Shown: positions 10,801 through 22,800 of the stretch, one piece after another | How positions within the stretch are numbered: position 1 is the first letter of the stretch | Layout: each line of letters starts with the position of its first letter | Assembly (NCBI RefSeq): GCF_003945595.2 | Contig: NW_024104316.1 | Span: 310,001-374,000, forward strand | Origin: Pipra filicauda | Lineage: Eukaryota > Chordata > Aves > Passeriformes > Pipridae | Direction of reading: 5' to 3' | Length of the DNA stretch: 64,000 bases | The notes under the pieces: model-generated | Database searches by the model: none | Seen by the model: only the letters and a program-made list of their open reading frames with translations | What the model was told of the DNA's origin: nothing | Translations under genes and position numbers: made by a program

Positions 10801-13800
10801 TGCTTTTCCTGCCTCTTTGGTGCTAAATGGATTAGGAGCAGCAGGTGACTGTCACCCAAATGACTGTAATTGTGGGCAGTAAGAGCAATTTGCTAAGGCA
10901 GTTCAGCATCTAAATGGAAGTTCAAGCCATTTCTCCCTGGCAGAGGAGATTGAAGCTCCTTTGAAGCCTCTGGTTTATGAACTTGCCTCACAAAGCAGAG
11001 CGTGTGGTTGCATTAATAGGGAATTGCATCCCCAATGCCAGGGTTTAACCACTGTGATATGGGATTGCTTGCTTTCTCTTTAGCACTTTTAATATGCTTT
11101 TGTCCTTGGCTTTCTTTAAACCCCTTCTGTGCTCTTTCCATGAAGTCAACTTTGTGTCCAGCTGGGACTGCAGCAGAGTGGAGCTCGCTCACATGGAGCG
11201 GGTTTGGCCCGGTGGTGTCAGTGTGGCAACTTGGGAGGGAAGAGCAGAGTTGGGTTATTACTGAAGGCTATGGAGAGTAGATTTTACTTTGAAACATCTT
11301 CTGTGCACCTTAATTCGGCTTATGGGAGGCAGAACAAAGTTGAGAGGAGCAGTGGTGCCTGGCCTGGGTGCTAATTCAGGAATGGGAGGCCTGTGTTCAA
11401 CACCCTGCTTTGTTCACACCCCGCAGATCCCAAGTAAAGGACTGCAAATTAAAAGCTTTGTATTTCTGTGCACGTGCTTTGTCCTGTGGTTTGAAGGCAG
11501 AGCTTTACACACTCAGGTGATCCTCGGGGTGGGAATGCTCCCCTGGTTCTGCAGAGCTGCTGTGCTGATGGTGCTCGGCCGCTTTCCCGTGCACGGGAAC
11601 GAAGCAGCCAAAGCAAAGCTGTAGCAGGGCTCCACTCTCCATCTGTCACTGGGGATAGCCCTGCTCTTTTCCTTAAGCTGGACCTAAGGTTGAATCAGTG
11701 GGTTTTGGTGGTGAAATTCCTGACTTTCTGAGCAGAAGCAGCAAAGGTGATGTAAGGAGGCTGAGGGTGGGTTCTTGTCAGGAGGTTTGCCTGTGCCACT
11801 GAAAGCCCTTTCTCCACCAATAGCATGGATCTCTGTACAAGAATGCCATTGACATGGGAACTGTGTGGGCAGGGCTACAGGCCGTGGCCAGAGCTTCTTT
11901 TTTTGGTTCCTGCGAAGTCATCAAGGTTTAACTGAGGCCTCTCTGAGTGGGATGGTGAGGTCTGAGCCCAGCCCGTGGTGTTGTCTGGGCTGCTGGACTC
12001 TTCACCTTGGTAAGCTCCTCAGCAGAGCTGTACAGAGCTGGTGAAGGACTGATTTATCCCCTTGCAGCAAGAAGTGCTGACCTCAGAGTGGAGGTGAGGT
12101 TATAATTCAGTTCTCTGCAGTTGTACAGTGCTGCTGCTTCGGCATTTCTCAGTGCTGCCTCTCACCACTGCAGGATTGGTTTTCCTTTTTTAATCTGGCT
12201 CACATCTGTGCTTGGTGAATGGACAGCTGTGTCCTAGATGCACACTTTTTAACTCCAGATCTGCTGTCCTCTTCCAGAGCCTCAGCCCCTGGATCCAGAC
12301 CCTTTTTAGGAGATCAGACATCTGAGAACAGCCTGAGCTTTCCATTGCCCTTGTTCAGCCTCTGATTTCCTTATCAGTGGCTGTGATGTCCTCTCTGCTC
12401 CTTACACGACAGCTAAGACTGACCAAATGTGACAGAGTTGGCCAACAAAGGGTGTGTAAGCCAAGGAGTTTGGGAGACTGCCACCTATTTTATTGCTTTG
12501 CTTTAAAGACAGTTAAGGTAGCTGTCTGAGCAATATTGCTGCTTCCTCTTGGCAGGCATTGAACAGGAGTGGGGAAAATCCTGAGGCTGATAATGTATTT
12601 CAAGGGGAATAGGTAAAAAGGGCAGGGAATTTACTCCCACAAGTCTCAAGATTTACAGCTGGCACAGAGAGGAATTTTAAAAATGTGTAATTGTCCATCT
12701 GTGTTCTTGCTCTGTGGTCTCAGCATGGCTCAGTCACAGGTGTCTGGCTAATGAGCACTGAGAGAACATGTAACACCATTAACTGTCTCCTTACCTTGTG
12801 ATGCTTTTCAGGAAAGCCAGTGGAGGAATCAAAGCAAGGGGTTGGCAGCATGCTCACACTTCCTGCTGGGTGTGAATCTTGGTCATTTTTGTGCTCATGG
12901 GGTTTTGCACAAAGCTGAGGGAAGCACAGTAGCTTTTAAAATCAGGAGAAAGATCAGGAGTTCGGGTGTGCATCTCTGATGTTGTGGGTGCTGTGGTGCA
13001 TGTCAGATCAAGGTTCATATGTGCTTAACGTGTTCCATATGTGCTTTAAAAAAAAAATAAATTAGAAAATATTTGGAAAGCCCTGCCTTTTTCCCCTCTG
13101 GAGAGCAAGTGCTACACAGCTTCCACCAGGTGAGGTAGACAGGTATTGTCAGGCTAGATATGGAAGACAGTGAACTGAACTAATAGGGGCAGAGGAAGAA
13201 ACCACTCATATTTTCATGTGCTTTTTGTAATGGCTTTGACTGCAGTAGCAAGGAAGTGTTAGAAAAAGTAAGACAAATGAATTTCAGTAGCCCCTTGAGA
13301 AGCCACTCCAAAACTCAGCCTCCTTGAGGACTTCTGGTTTGTGTTGTTGACTGGTGATGCTTGATGTCTGTAGGGTTTTATCCTCAGTCCTGCTTGGCTA
13401 AGGTGTCCCAGAGAAATGTGATCCAGCCACTTTCTGGTGACATACCATTTCCTCAGGGAGGCTCACATGCTGCAAAACCTTGGCTTTTAAGATTTTTCCA
13501 GAAATTCAGTCTGAGCATTAGAAGTCCGGGGATGATGCCTTGGGACCACAAGACAAATCAAACCACCCAGAATTACATGGAATATCAATGTGAACACTGT
13601 TTAGAGGTGGCAGACTAAAAAAATGACTGGTTGCTTTTCTACAAACTAGCACCAAAATGCTGATCTTGGCATAATGGAGCGTAGGCAGCAGCCTGTTTCT
13701 GCCCTTATGCTGTTGTTATTCTTAGAGGTCAGAGCATGCCTCAGTTATCCACAGTTTATATTGGCTTTTTCCAATTTAAAAAACAGCTATTGATTTTTTT

Positions 13801-16800
13801 TTTTTTTTTTTTTGGAAGCCAGTGAATGAAAATATGTTACCTTTCAAAAGATGCTTAAGAATGACAGGGTCTCAGGGGCACATTTTGATAACCTTTCCTC
13901 TGTGTGCATCCATTCCCCGCTGTTTCAGAGTTTCCTTTGGGAATACTGAGGTGCAGTGCTGATTGGCATGAGGATGGCCCAGAGGTGAGGTCAGGGAGTG
14001 TGAGCAGGAGCTGTGCCGTGTGCTGGTTCACTCGCCAGGCATTTGCCTTTCTCAGAGGCAGCTGCAGAAATTAGAACTTCATAAACATCAAACCTAGCCA
14101 GGACTCTAAGCCAGAGCACTTGTTTCTGAAGTAAATCATGTTATGGTTTGCTTAATGTGCTTTGAGAAGGGGAATGGCCTAATGAACAGCTTCTATTCAG
14201 GGTTTTTTCATTAGTAGATGTGCAGATGTGGCTTCTGCTCAGATGGGGAAGCTGAAGCACAGGGGGGCTGTGACTTGCCAAGTGTCACACTGTAGTGCCA
14301 GCTCTGTCCAGTGCACTCACCAACCTCCTGACCCCTGTTGTCTTCCTTTGTCTCACCACGCTTTTGGAAGTCCCAAAGTGCCTGAGCAGGTGTCCACCTG
14401 AGGGTCATCTGACGCTTCTCTTGTGGCTTGATGCTTTTAAGGAAATAATTCACGTGTGCTGGTTTCATATGTGCAGTTTTACTGGTAATCAGTGTGATGA
14501 AAGAGAAGGCTCAGCTGGGATCTCCAAAGGTGGGAGGAGCATCTCCAAAATGATGGCTTGACCTCCAAATTAACTAGGGAGTTTCTAGGTCTTTCAAACC
14601 TGGGACATCTGAGTGCTGCACTGGCTTTGGGAACTGGGTGACAAACTGCAGTTTCTCATCTGCAGGTTCTTCCAAGTGTGTTCTCCCTCTGTTGTGCATA
14701 ATTAGTGTGGAAATACTTCCATAAAAATCCCACCCTTCCCCTGTAGAAGACATTGGTTCTGTACTTGGCTCTCAGGCAGTTTCCTACCTCCTGAAAATCT
14801 GAAAACAGAAGGTGCTTAGTGACTTATTCAGGTCTCACAGGGGCTCTTTTGCTAGTAAGGGGATCTTTTGTCCCTCTGTTCATGCCTTCATCTCAGGGGC
14901 CTCAGATCCAGTCCCAACATTTTGCTGCTTGCCCTGTTTCCCTTGTTTCCAAGCTGCTGCTCATTCCTGACAGCTCCAGGCTCAGAAACGGGCTTTTGAT
15001 GTCTGGTGAGAGGTTGGCAAGAGCCTGCTTTGCAGCCCTTGGGCCTGGGGTTTCCCCTGCTGGAAAGTGCAGCTTGCAAGATGCTTTTTTTTTTTTCTGT
15101 AGCTAAGAGATGGTGAACCAGGAGGATTTCTGTGTTAGCCTGAAGGGAAGGCAAAGCTGTTCGCTGCCTTCCTCTCTCATTAACACATTACAAACCAAAT
15201 CAAGCTTAGTCTGGCTTTTCCCCATGGAGGTGCTTCTGCTTTGTGGTGTGAGTTGTCTCCTGCTATGACCTGTGTAACCTTTGTGCCCAGTGTTCATAGC
15301 TGTTAGTGAATTTGAAACCACTGGCTCTTAATTAACTGTGGTACTCCCTCCTCCAGCAAGAGGAGAGATCTGTGACACGAGCCCTGCACTGAGTTAGGGA
15401 GTTGGGGGTTGCAGGAGCTGGGGGGCTCCAGGGATCCCTCTTGCTTTCTGCATATTTGGAAGTCATGGTTAGCAGGGTCAGGGACTGTCACACTCACACG
15501 TGTGACAGCTCATCTGTTCCCCTGGATTGCTCAGCTCGGAGGTGTGTTCCCTAATGTGAACTTAATCCTTTTGAGAGGTACAAATTAAAACCATGGGATG
15601 CCTCAAAGATTGGAATGTTAATGCACGGTGGGATTTTGAGGCAGCACAATGGAGCTGGCCAGGGGAATAGTTATCCAAAGGAGCAAGCAGAGATCTGATA
15701 CTTGGAGATGCTTTAAACTGGGGTGAATAAAGCTCCAGGCAACAAGAGATGAAGTTTGTGCCCTGGCTGTGGATCAGCTTCTCCAGAGAGCCGTGTTTGA
15801 CCGTGCTCTACCTATTGCAAGTCCCAGTGGGAGCTCGGTAACTGGATTGCTACTTCCCTCAATTTAGAGAGCCTCTTATGGAAGCAGCAAGCAGAAGCCC
15901 AAAAGGGGCCTGACAGCTTGGTCAGCATCTCAGGAGGCAGCACTGTCCATATGTTTTCTTTACATCTGTCACAGGGTCTTTGTCATACAGGAGATGATGG
16001 AAAATTGGTCCTTTCCTTCAAGGCTTACGAGGTTACAATAAAAAGTACTTTTTATACATTATTGATGTTAAAATACCATTCACCTCTGCCTGCTTTCAGG
16101 TGAATTGGTTTGAGATGCAGCCTGGGCTGACTGCTTGGATAGCAGCACACACCTGCTGTGAGGAACAGCACCAGACAGGCAGCTTGGCCCTTGCCTGACT
16201 CCAGGAGAGCTCTGATCACATTTGATTCTTTTTAAAAACCAGCCAGCTTCTGCCTATCCAGGCAGCCCACAAAACTATCGGTCTCTCCAGCCTGGTCTTG
16301 TCTGTTGCTTCAGGGAGTAGGCTCAGTTTCCCAGGGAACAGCTTCTTCCACCTGGTTTGAAGAGAAAGATTTGGAAAATGCTGGGTTTTTTTCCAAAAGG
16401 GGGAAAACCTGATGTTTAACTTCAAAAAGGGAAAATTGATTGGGACGTATTAATTTTAGTTCTACCTGCTCTACCCCAGGTAATCCAACATAAAATAAAT
16501 GTGTATGCAGTGTGCAGGCAGATGTGCTCCTTGTGTGAGGACTCAATTCCCTCCTGGAAGGTGCTGACCCTGTGCACCAGCAGTTTCAGGACCTTGCAGG
16601 CTGGAGCACTTGCCTCTTGTACAGTGCATCTGTCTGTGGAAGGCACAGACATCACAGCTCGAGCACAAAAGTCACCCCAAAAATATTCCAACAAAATATT
16701 CTTCTCAGCTCAGAAGGGTTTAGGTTGTTTTACAAGTCCCTGTAGATGAGTATTACTTTCTCCTCAAGTGATCATTCCAGAAGGTTGGAGGACTATTCAT

Positions 16801-19800
16801 TGAGGCTAAACATAGATGGGGAATATTGAAAAAGGATAATTAGCCTCATTTTTGCCCCCCTTGGTCTGTGATTCCCCAGAGCTAACAACATTAAGATTGT
16901 GTGGAAAGTTTTGTAACTGTGTCAGGTCTAAACTGGGGCAGATTTCCCGAGTGAGGGCTCTGTCCTGAGTACGAGTGGTAAAGAGCTGGCGTTTTCAGAG
17001 CTTCCACTCTTGCTCTGCCTTTCCCAGCAGGAAGGTCAGGGAAGATGGTAACTTTGCACTGCTGTGATTAAGGATTTTAACTCTCTTCTCTGCTCCAAAT
17101 CCCCTTATACCCAAATACCACCGTGTGCTTTCTCAGCCTGATGTGCACCAGGTGTTTGGTTAGGAGAGTGTAGCTGTGCTGAGCCACCTGGGGGTAAGTT
17201 GGAGGGATTTTGGCACTTGGGATGCATAAAGTTGCTGTTACACAGCAGACTACAGATAGAGCCTGAAAGCCTTCTTGATGTGCCTGTTTGTCTTTCCCAG
17301 CTTCCTCTGTCTTGCCTCTGGGGCCCTGCCTCCATTTCCCCTCTGGGTAAGGATGAAGCTCTGCTGATGCACTCCCCCGAGGGCTTGCAGGGCACCTTGC
17401 TCAGTGCTGAGCTGGGCACTGCTGACACAAGGCAGCCTTGGCATCCCCCTGGGAGTTCTGTTTCTGGCAAGCAGGGCTGGATTCAGCAGTGCTGAAGTGG
17501 AAGCACCTGAGCACTGCCCTGGGGCAAGTCCTGGGCTGTGGGTGTTGTGCTGTGCCATGGTGGGATGGACTGGGACCCTCCTCTTCACCCCTGGTGCAAC
17601 ACCAGAGTGCAGAAGGCAAACTGGTGTATTAGACTCACTCTGCCACTGAACTGAGGCATGAAAATTTGAGTTTAAGCCCCTTCTGAACACAGTGCTCATT
17701 CCAGCCTGTGTTGCTCCTTCCTTGTAGGTGCCTCTGTGGCTAAGGGGACTGCTGGGAGCACATCAAGCACTTGTTCTGAAATTCATATGCTGCAGTTCAG
17801 TACTGTGGGTGCTCTGTGGAACAGCACCTGGGACAGCCTGGGACTGTGTGTCATCTTCGTGGGGTTTGGTGCCCAGTGTATGTAACTGGGGCATTTTCCA
17901 TGCATGTAGGTTGCAGCATTTCAGTTGGTAAATGTAAAAGGAATGGTGGTGATACCCACTGCTGGGCACCAAAACAACAGGGTGGGTGTGGGAATGCCTA
18001 CATGCTTGGGTACCACTTTGAGCTCAGGTCAGAGATGAAGGGTCCTAAGGAGGACACTTGTAAGTACTTGAGGCAATTAGTGATATAGTTTCTAGCATGT
18101 TTTCCTTATAATAACTTCGAAATATGGAAGACATTTCTATTTTACAGTTGCACATCACCTTGTATGCTAGCATTATTTGTGCTACCAGGCTCCAGTGGGG
18201 TCAAAAAAAATTAATAATTGTTCTATGTTTTAGGAGTCTTATTATGCAATTTAATAGCAGAGCAGTCTAATGAAATCTCTGCGGGACAGTGATGAGAGTG
18301 AGGGGTTTTGTGTGTGAATTACAGGGGCTGCAAGTGGGCGAGACAGTAGCTACTTGTTTTATTGCTGACAATATACTTATTTTCATGTTTATTCCTGGAT
18401 TACAATGTGTGAATAGCATCCTAATAAACAGTCAGGCAAATAGTTATTTATCAAGTATTTAAAAGTGAAAGGTCTTGCAATTTTCCTTAGTAATGACTGT
18501 GATTTCTTCCAGCTGGATTAATGACTCCCATTTCTCCCCATGAAGAACAAGAAGTGTTTTGGTTTCTACATGGAGAGAGTTATTGTCTCCCATAATAATG
18601 TAGAACAGAGGATTTCTTTTTCCTTCCTGGCCTGGGATCTGGGAAAGGTTGAAATGTGCATAACCTGAATTAATACCTTGTAAAGCTTTTAAATCTCTTT
18701 CGTCATTCCTGTTGGAGTGGGGCAGGACTTGCTGCTGGCATCAGCCCAGCAGCAGCCTGCCTCAGAGCAGCTTTTGTTTCAGTTTATGAGGCAATTAGTG
18801 GGTCTTGTGATGGAATTGCCTTGAAAGGTCACTTTTAATTACATTTCTGTCGCATTCCTCTGTCCCCAGCTGTGCAGTCCTGGTGGAACAGGTTGCACTG
18901 AGCTTTGCAGCTGAATTTCTGCAGCAGACAACTCCAAAAATGTATGCTAGAGCAGCTGCTGGCAGGCCAAAGGGAGCAAAGAAAATTGAACCAAGTGTCC
19001 TACTCTGTGCCCAGCCATTGCTGGCCCTGAGGTGTGGTGGAGGATGAGAGTATGGAAGCATAAGTAAACCCTTGGTAGCAACCTGTCTTGTGCCCCTGGC
19101 TGGCTGAAGTGTGTGTCGTTGAAGGCCTGTGCCAGCCCCTCCCTGAGCAGCGTTCTGAGGGGTTTCTCCTTTCTCAGCAGGGGACAGAGCTGGCTGTTCA
19201 GATGCTGCATTTGAAAATAAATAGACTGTGTGATTGTATTGATCTGAACTCAGCCCTCATAGTTGGGGGGGGAGTCCTGCCTTATTGCTGCATGAAAACA
19301 CCAAGCTTACATGCCAGAGGAAATCCATGGCCATGGATTTGACTGCTGTATGACTGCTGCCTGATGGACCACTGTTGCTGAGGGCTGTGGCTCCATGGTG
19401 TATTTGGGGTGTTCTAAATTGTGATGATGCTGTAGCAAGGCTTTTGTTTCTTCCTGAACCGCTTTTCCCCTTTTCCCACCCCACTGCTTACCAATCTGAT
19501 CAGCAAACACTTCTAAATATTCATAGTGTGGGATTTGTCTCTATCCACATGACTGCTGCTGGTTTCAAAGGCATGTGACAATGTGGGGGCAAACGGGGTT
19601 AATCTCCTCCTGTGCTGGCAGAACAAGGCTGAGCAGGAGTTGTACAGCACAGGAGTTTATTCTTACACCTTTTCCTCTGTATTTGCAGTCTCAGGAGAAG
19701 GAGGAAGAAAGTTTCAGATATTGATTCACTGTTAGGGTGGAGACATGGCTGTACTAGTTGTGTACAGGTTTGATTTCAGGACATCAGTGCCTCCAGGTTT

Positions 19801-22800
19801 AACAAAGAACTCTGTGTTGCTTTCCTTGATGCCAACCCAGCAGTAACCCATTTGGGGCTGCACCTCTCTGGGTTTCTCCATGTCCATCAGCCAGTTCTTA
19901 TATGGGAGTTGCAGGGTCAGGTTGGTGGGTAGGAGGCAAGCAGTGATTAAGCCTGGCTTGTAACCAGAGCAGATCCCATGACCAGTGAGGCTTTCAGCCT
20001 CTCCTCTGCATTTTGCTCTAGACCAGGGATGAGCCTCCCCACCCTTGCTGGAGCAGATGCAGCCAGAGGCCCAGGCTGCAAGGGAGTGGGATGGAGGATC
20101 ACATCTTTGGGCTCACTGAGCTGTGGGTCAGGCTGCCTTTGTGCCCACAGGGCTCTGGAGAGACTCACAGGCTTGTGGTCCAAGGGAGCAGAATTGTTAG
20201 CTTGGCAAGTTGAGGCGTTTCATTAAGAGCTACTGAGAGCGTGAAAAGTGTGTTGCTGGAGGCAGGTCATGGTAAATGAGGGGGCTAAAGTAGCTGGGGT
20301 TTTCTAACAATTAATTATTGAGTGGTTTTCTAGAGATTCTTTCTCATATTTGTAATTTATTCCCCGCTGTAGATGCCATATTGACTTATAATTTTTTGAA
20401 GTTCAATATTTTGCACCCTCAGGGCCTCAAACAAAAATTAACTAGAAAATGAGAGTGAATTTCTGCGTTCTGCCTTGTCAGAGCCTTCTCTCCCGTTCCC
20501 CATGCCTGGAGCCAGTTTCTGTGCTCGGGTTTGGGTTGCAGATGTTGCCAAGGCTGTGTGCCGTGGGCTGTGAGACGTGGGTGGCTGAAGAGCTGCCTCG
20601 CTGACCAACAACTGAGGAAATCAAGAGCCCAATTAAGAGCCTGGAATTGCCCCCAGTGACCTGAGGAGAGCATTTAGTAGCTGCTAGTGAGAAAGGCCTG
20701 CTTGAATGAATAAGAATTCCTATTGTTGGAAGAAAAAAAGTCCCCTCCTCCCCCAGCTCTAATTAGCTCCTCTTTTCCTTTTTTCTGCCATGAATATAAA
20801 GGGTTTGTCACTGGAATGAAATCTTAAAAAGATGCATGTTCTTCAGCTTGCAACTGATGGAGGTGATCTCTGTGCAGGGGCTGTGGAGACTCTTGTACCT
20901 GTTTTCTGTGTTTCCTTGCTGGATCTGTGGGTTTGCTGTTGAGCACAACTCTTCCTTACCCTCTGCTTTGTCTCTTTTCCTCCAACAGAGTGACTAAAGA
21001 AGTGGACTCAAACTCAAAGGAAGCTAAATCTTTTCTGAAGCAGCAAGAGAAACTGCAGTCAGCAGCTCCAGCTTCGCTCCCAACAGTCTCGGGGTGAGTG
21101 TGTGGTTTCCTTGCCCAGGTGTAGAGCCTCAGTGAGAAAGATGGCACTCGAGCCAATAATACAGGCTCTGCAGTATTCAGTGGGTGTTTGTTTCCTGCAG
21201 AGTTTCAGTGGGAGCAAGACTAGGCCTGGAAGGTGTGATGATTTGGGAAGGAGGTGGGGGAAGCAACCCATGAGTTCCAGTGACTCACTTCATGCGTTCA
21301 GGCTCACATTTCTCAATCCTCATAAGTCATTCATCCCAGTAAGGAAACAGTGGTTCAAATGTCTTGAGCAGCCTGATGAAAGTGCAGGTAGCCAAGGAAC
21401 ATGCCTGGGATTGCCTGCAGTTCCTTTGAGAGGTGCTTCTCAGGACTATAAAAAGCCATGACAGACTGGGCTGTGGCTTCTTACAAACTTTGGGTGAGCA
21501 TTTAAATGTGAGATGTTTTTGCCTCTTTGATGTTCTCTAATATGATTTTGATGTGGATTTGTCACTTTCTGTTCAAGCTCTAACACCTAATTCTGAGATT
21601 ATCATAATGCTTGCCACAGATACAAAGAGGTTGGGCCCCCTGTGCATCTGACGTGCCACTCTGGTTCTTGATGAGCTTGGGAGATCACCCACTTCTTAGG
21701 AATAGAGGAGAGGCTTCTGTGTTCCAGTGGTGATTTCTATTTAAGTCAGTTGTTTGCAGACTTAAGCTGCCTATGATTTGGTCACATAGAAACAATACCC
21801 ATCAAATAAATACATTGTCCTTCCCATCTGCTGTAGAGCAATTCTGCAGTGTGAGTTAAGGCTGCCTTTCCCCGAGATACTGTTATTCAGTTGCTGCAGC
21901 TGGATTGTCACTCATTTTTCCAGTGTTGCATAGCTTATAGTTAGCTCAGGGTAGTGAAAGCACAGTGTGTGTGTGCGTGACCCTTGACAGCTGCTGTTCC
22001 CTGAGCTGAATGAAGGCATAGATGAACATAGTCTTCATGCTGTTGTTCACACTGCACAAGGGTTTGTCCCTGCAGAGCTCATTAATTGTAACCTAAGTGC
22101 TGTGTACAGGGTTTTGTGCTGGAAGACTTGCCGTGGGTTGGGCTGGCATTCTTTGTTCAGTTTTGGTGGCCAGAGGTGGTTCGGGTGGCAGCTGAAGCTG
22201 AGGCAGCTTCTTGCTGTGCACAATGCTGGTGGTCCCATGTCTTCAAACCTGCCTTCCAGTTTCCCCAGCAAATGCTCTGCTGCTCCAAGTGCAGGCAGGT
22301 TTGGCAGCCCACAGGGAAAGCTCCATGGGCTGTTCACCTTCCTGCTGTGCTGAGATCCATGTTTCCTCCTGTGTCTTACAGGCCCAGGGGGGAGCTGAGT
22401 GGCCAGTGGGCCTGCACAGCCTGGCCATTACCAAGGGGCTGCTTGTGCTGGAGCTCGGATTGCTCAGGAGCAATAGCCAGAGCCCAGTTTGAGCTAATGC
22501 TGCAGATAACTGAAGAATCCACATCAAATATGGAAAAAACAGGAGTAAAAATCAATATAAGAAATAACAAGTTCAAGGAGTCCTTTAACTTTCATCTAGT
22601 GTGATTATTTTGGAAGCAGCTTAATTAGGTCATTGTTCAGCTTGCTGATGTGTGATGCCCTGCTGATAGTTGCTTGCCCAGAACATGAGGTGACCTGGCC
22701 GTGGGGAAGGGAGGGGAAAAATCCCCTGGGCTTGTATATCTTGCCTTTCTTCAGAGCAGCAAACCCTGATGCAGCGCAGCCCCACGTGCCTTCCCTTTCA

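Larger units (their letters stand above)
7771..20988 (+). other. CFDP1 intron 4 (13.2 kb)
   Basis: I recognise no nested gene. The intron contains a T20 run (13794-13813), a MIR/CORE-SINE-like fossil (14238-14335), an A/T-rich stretch at about 18340-18490, a 20-base perfect palindrome (19321-19340) and a homeobox-site-like AT-rich stretch at about 20300-20410. Open frames here are short and occur on both strands, so they look like chance. Confidence 0.85.
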
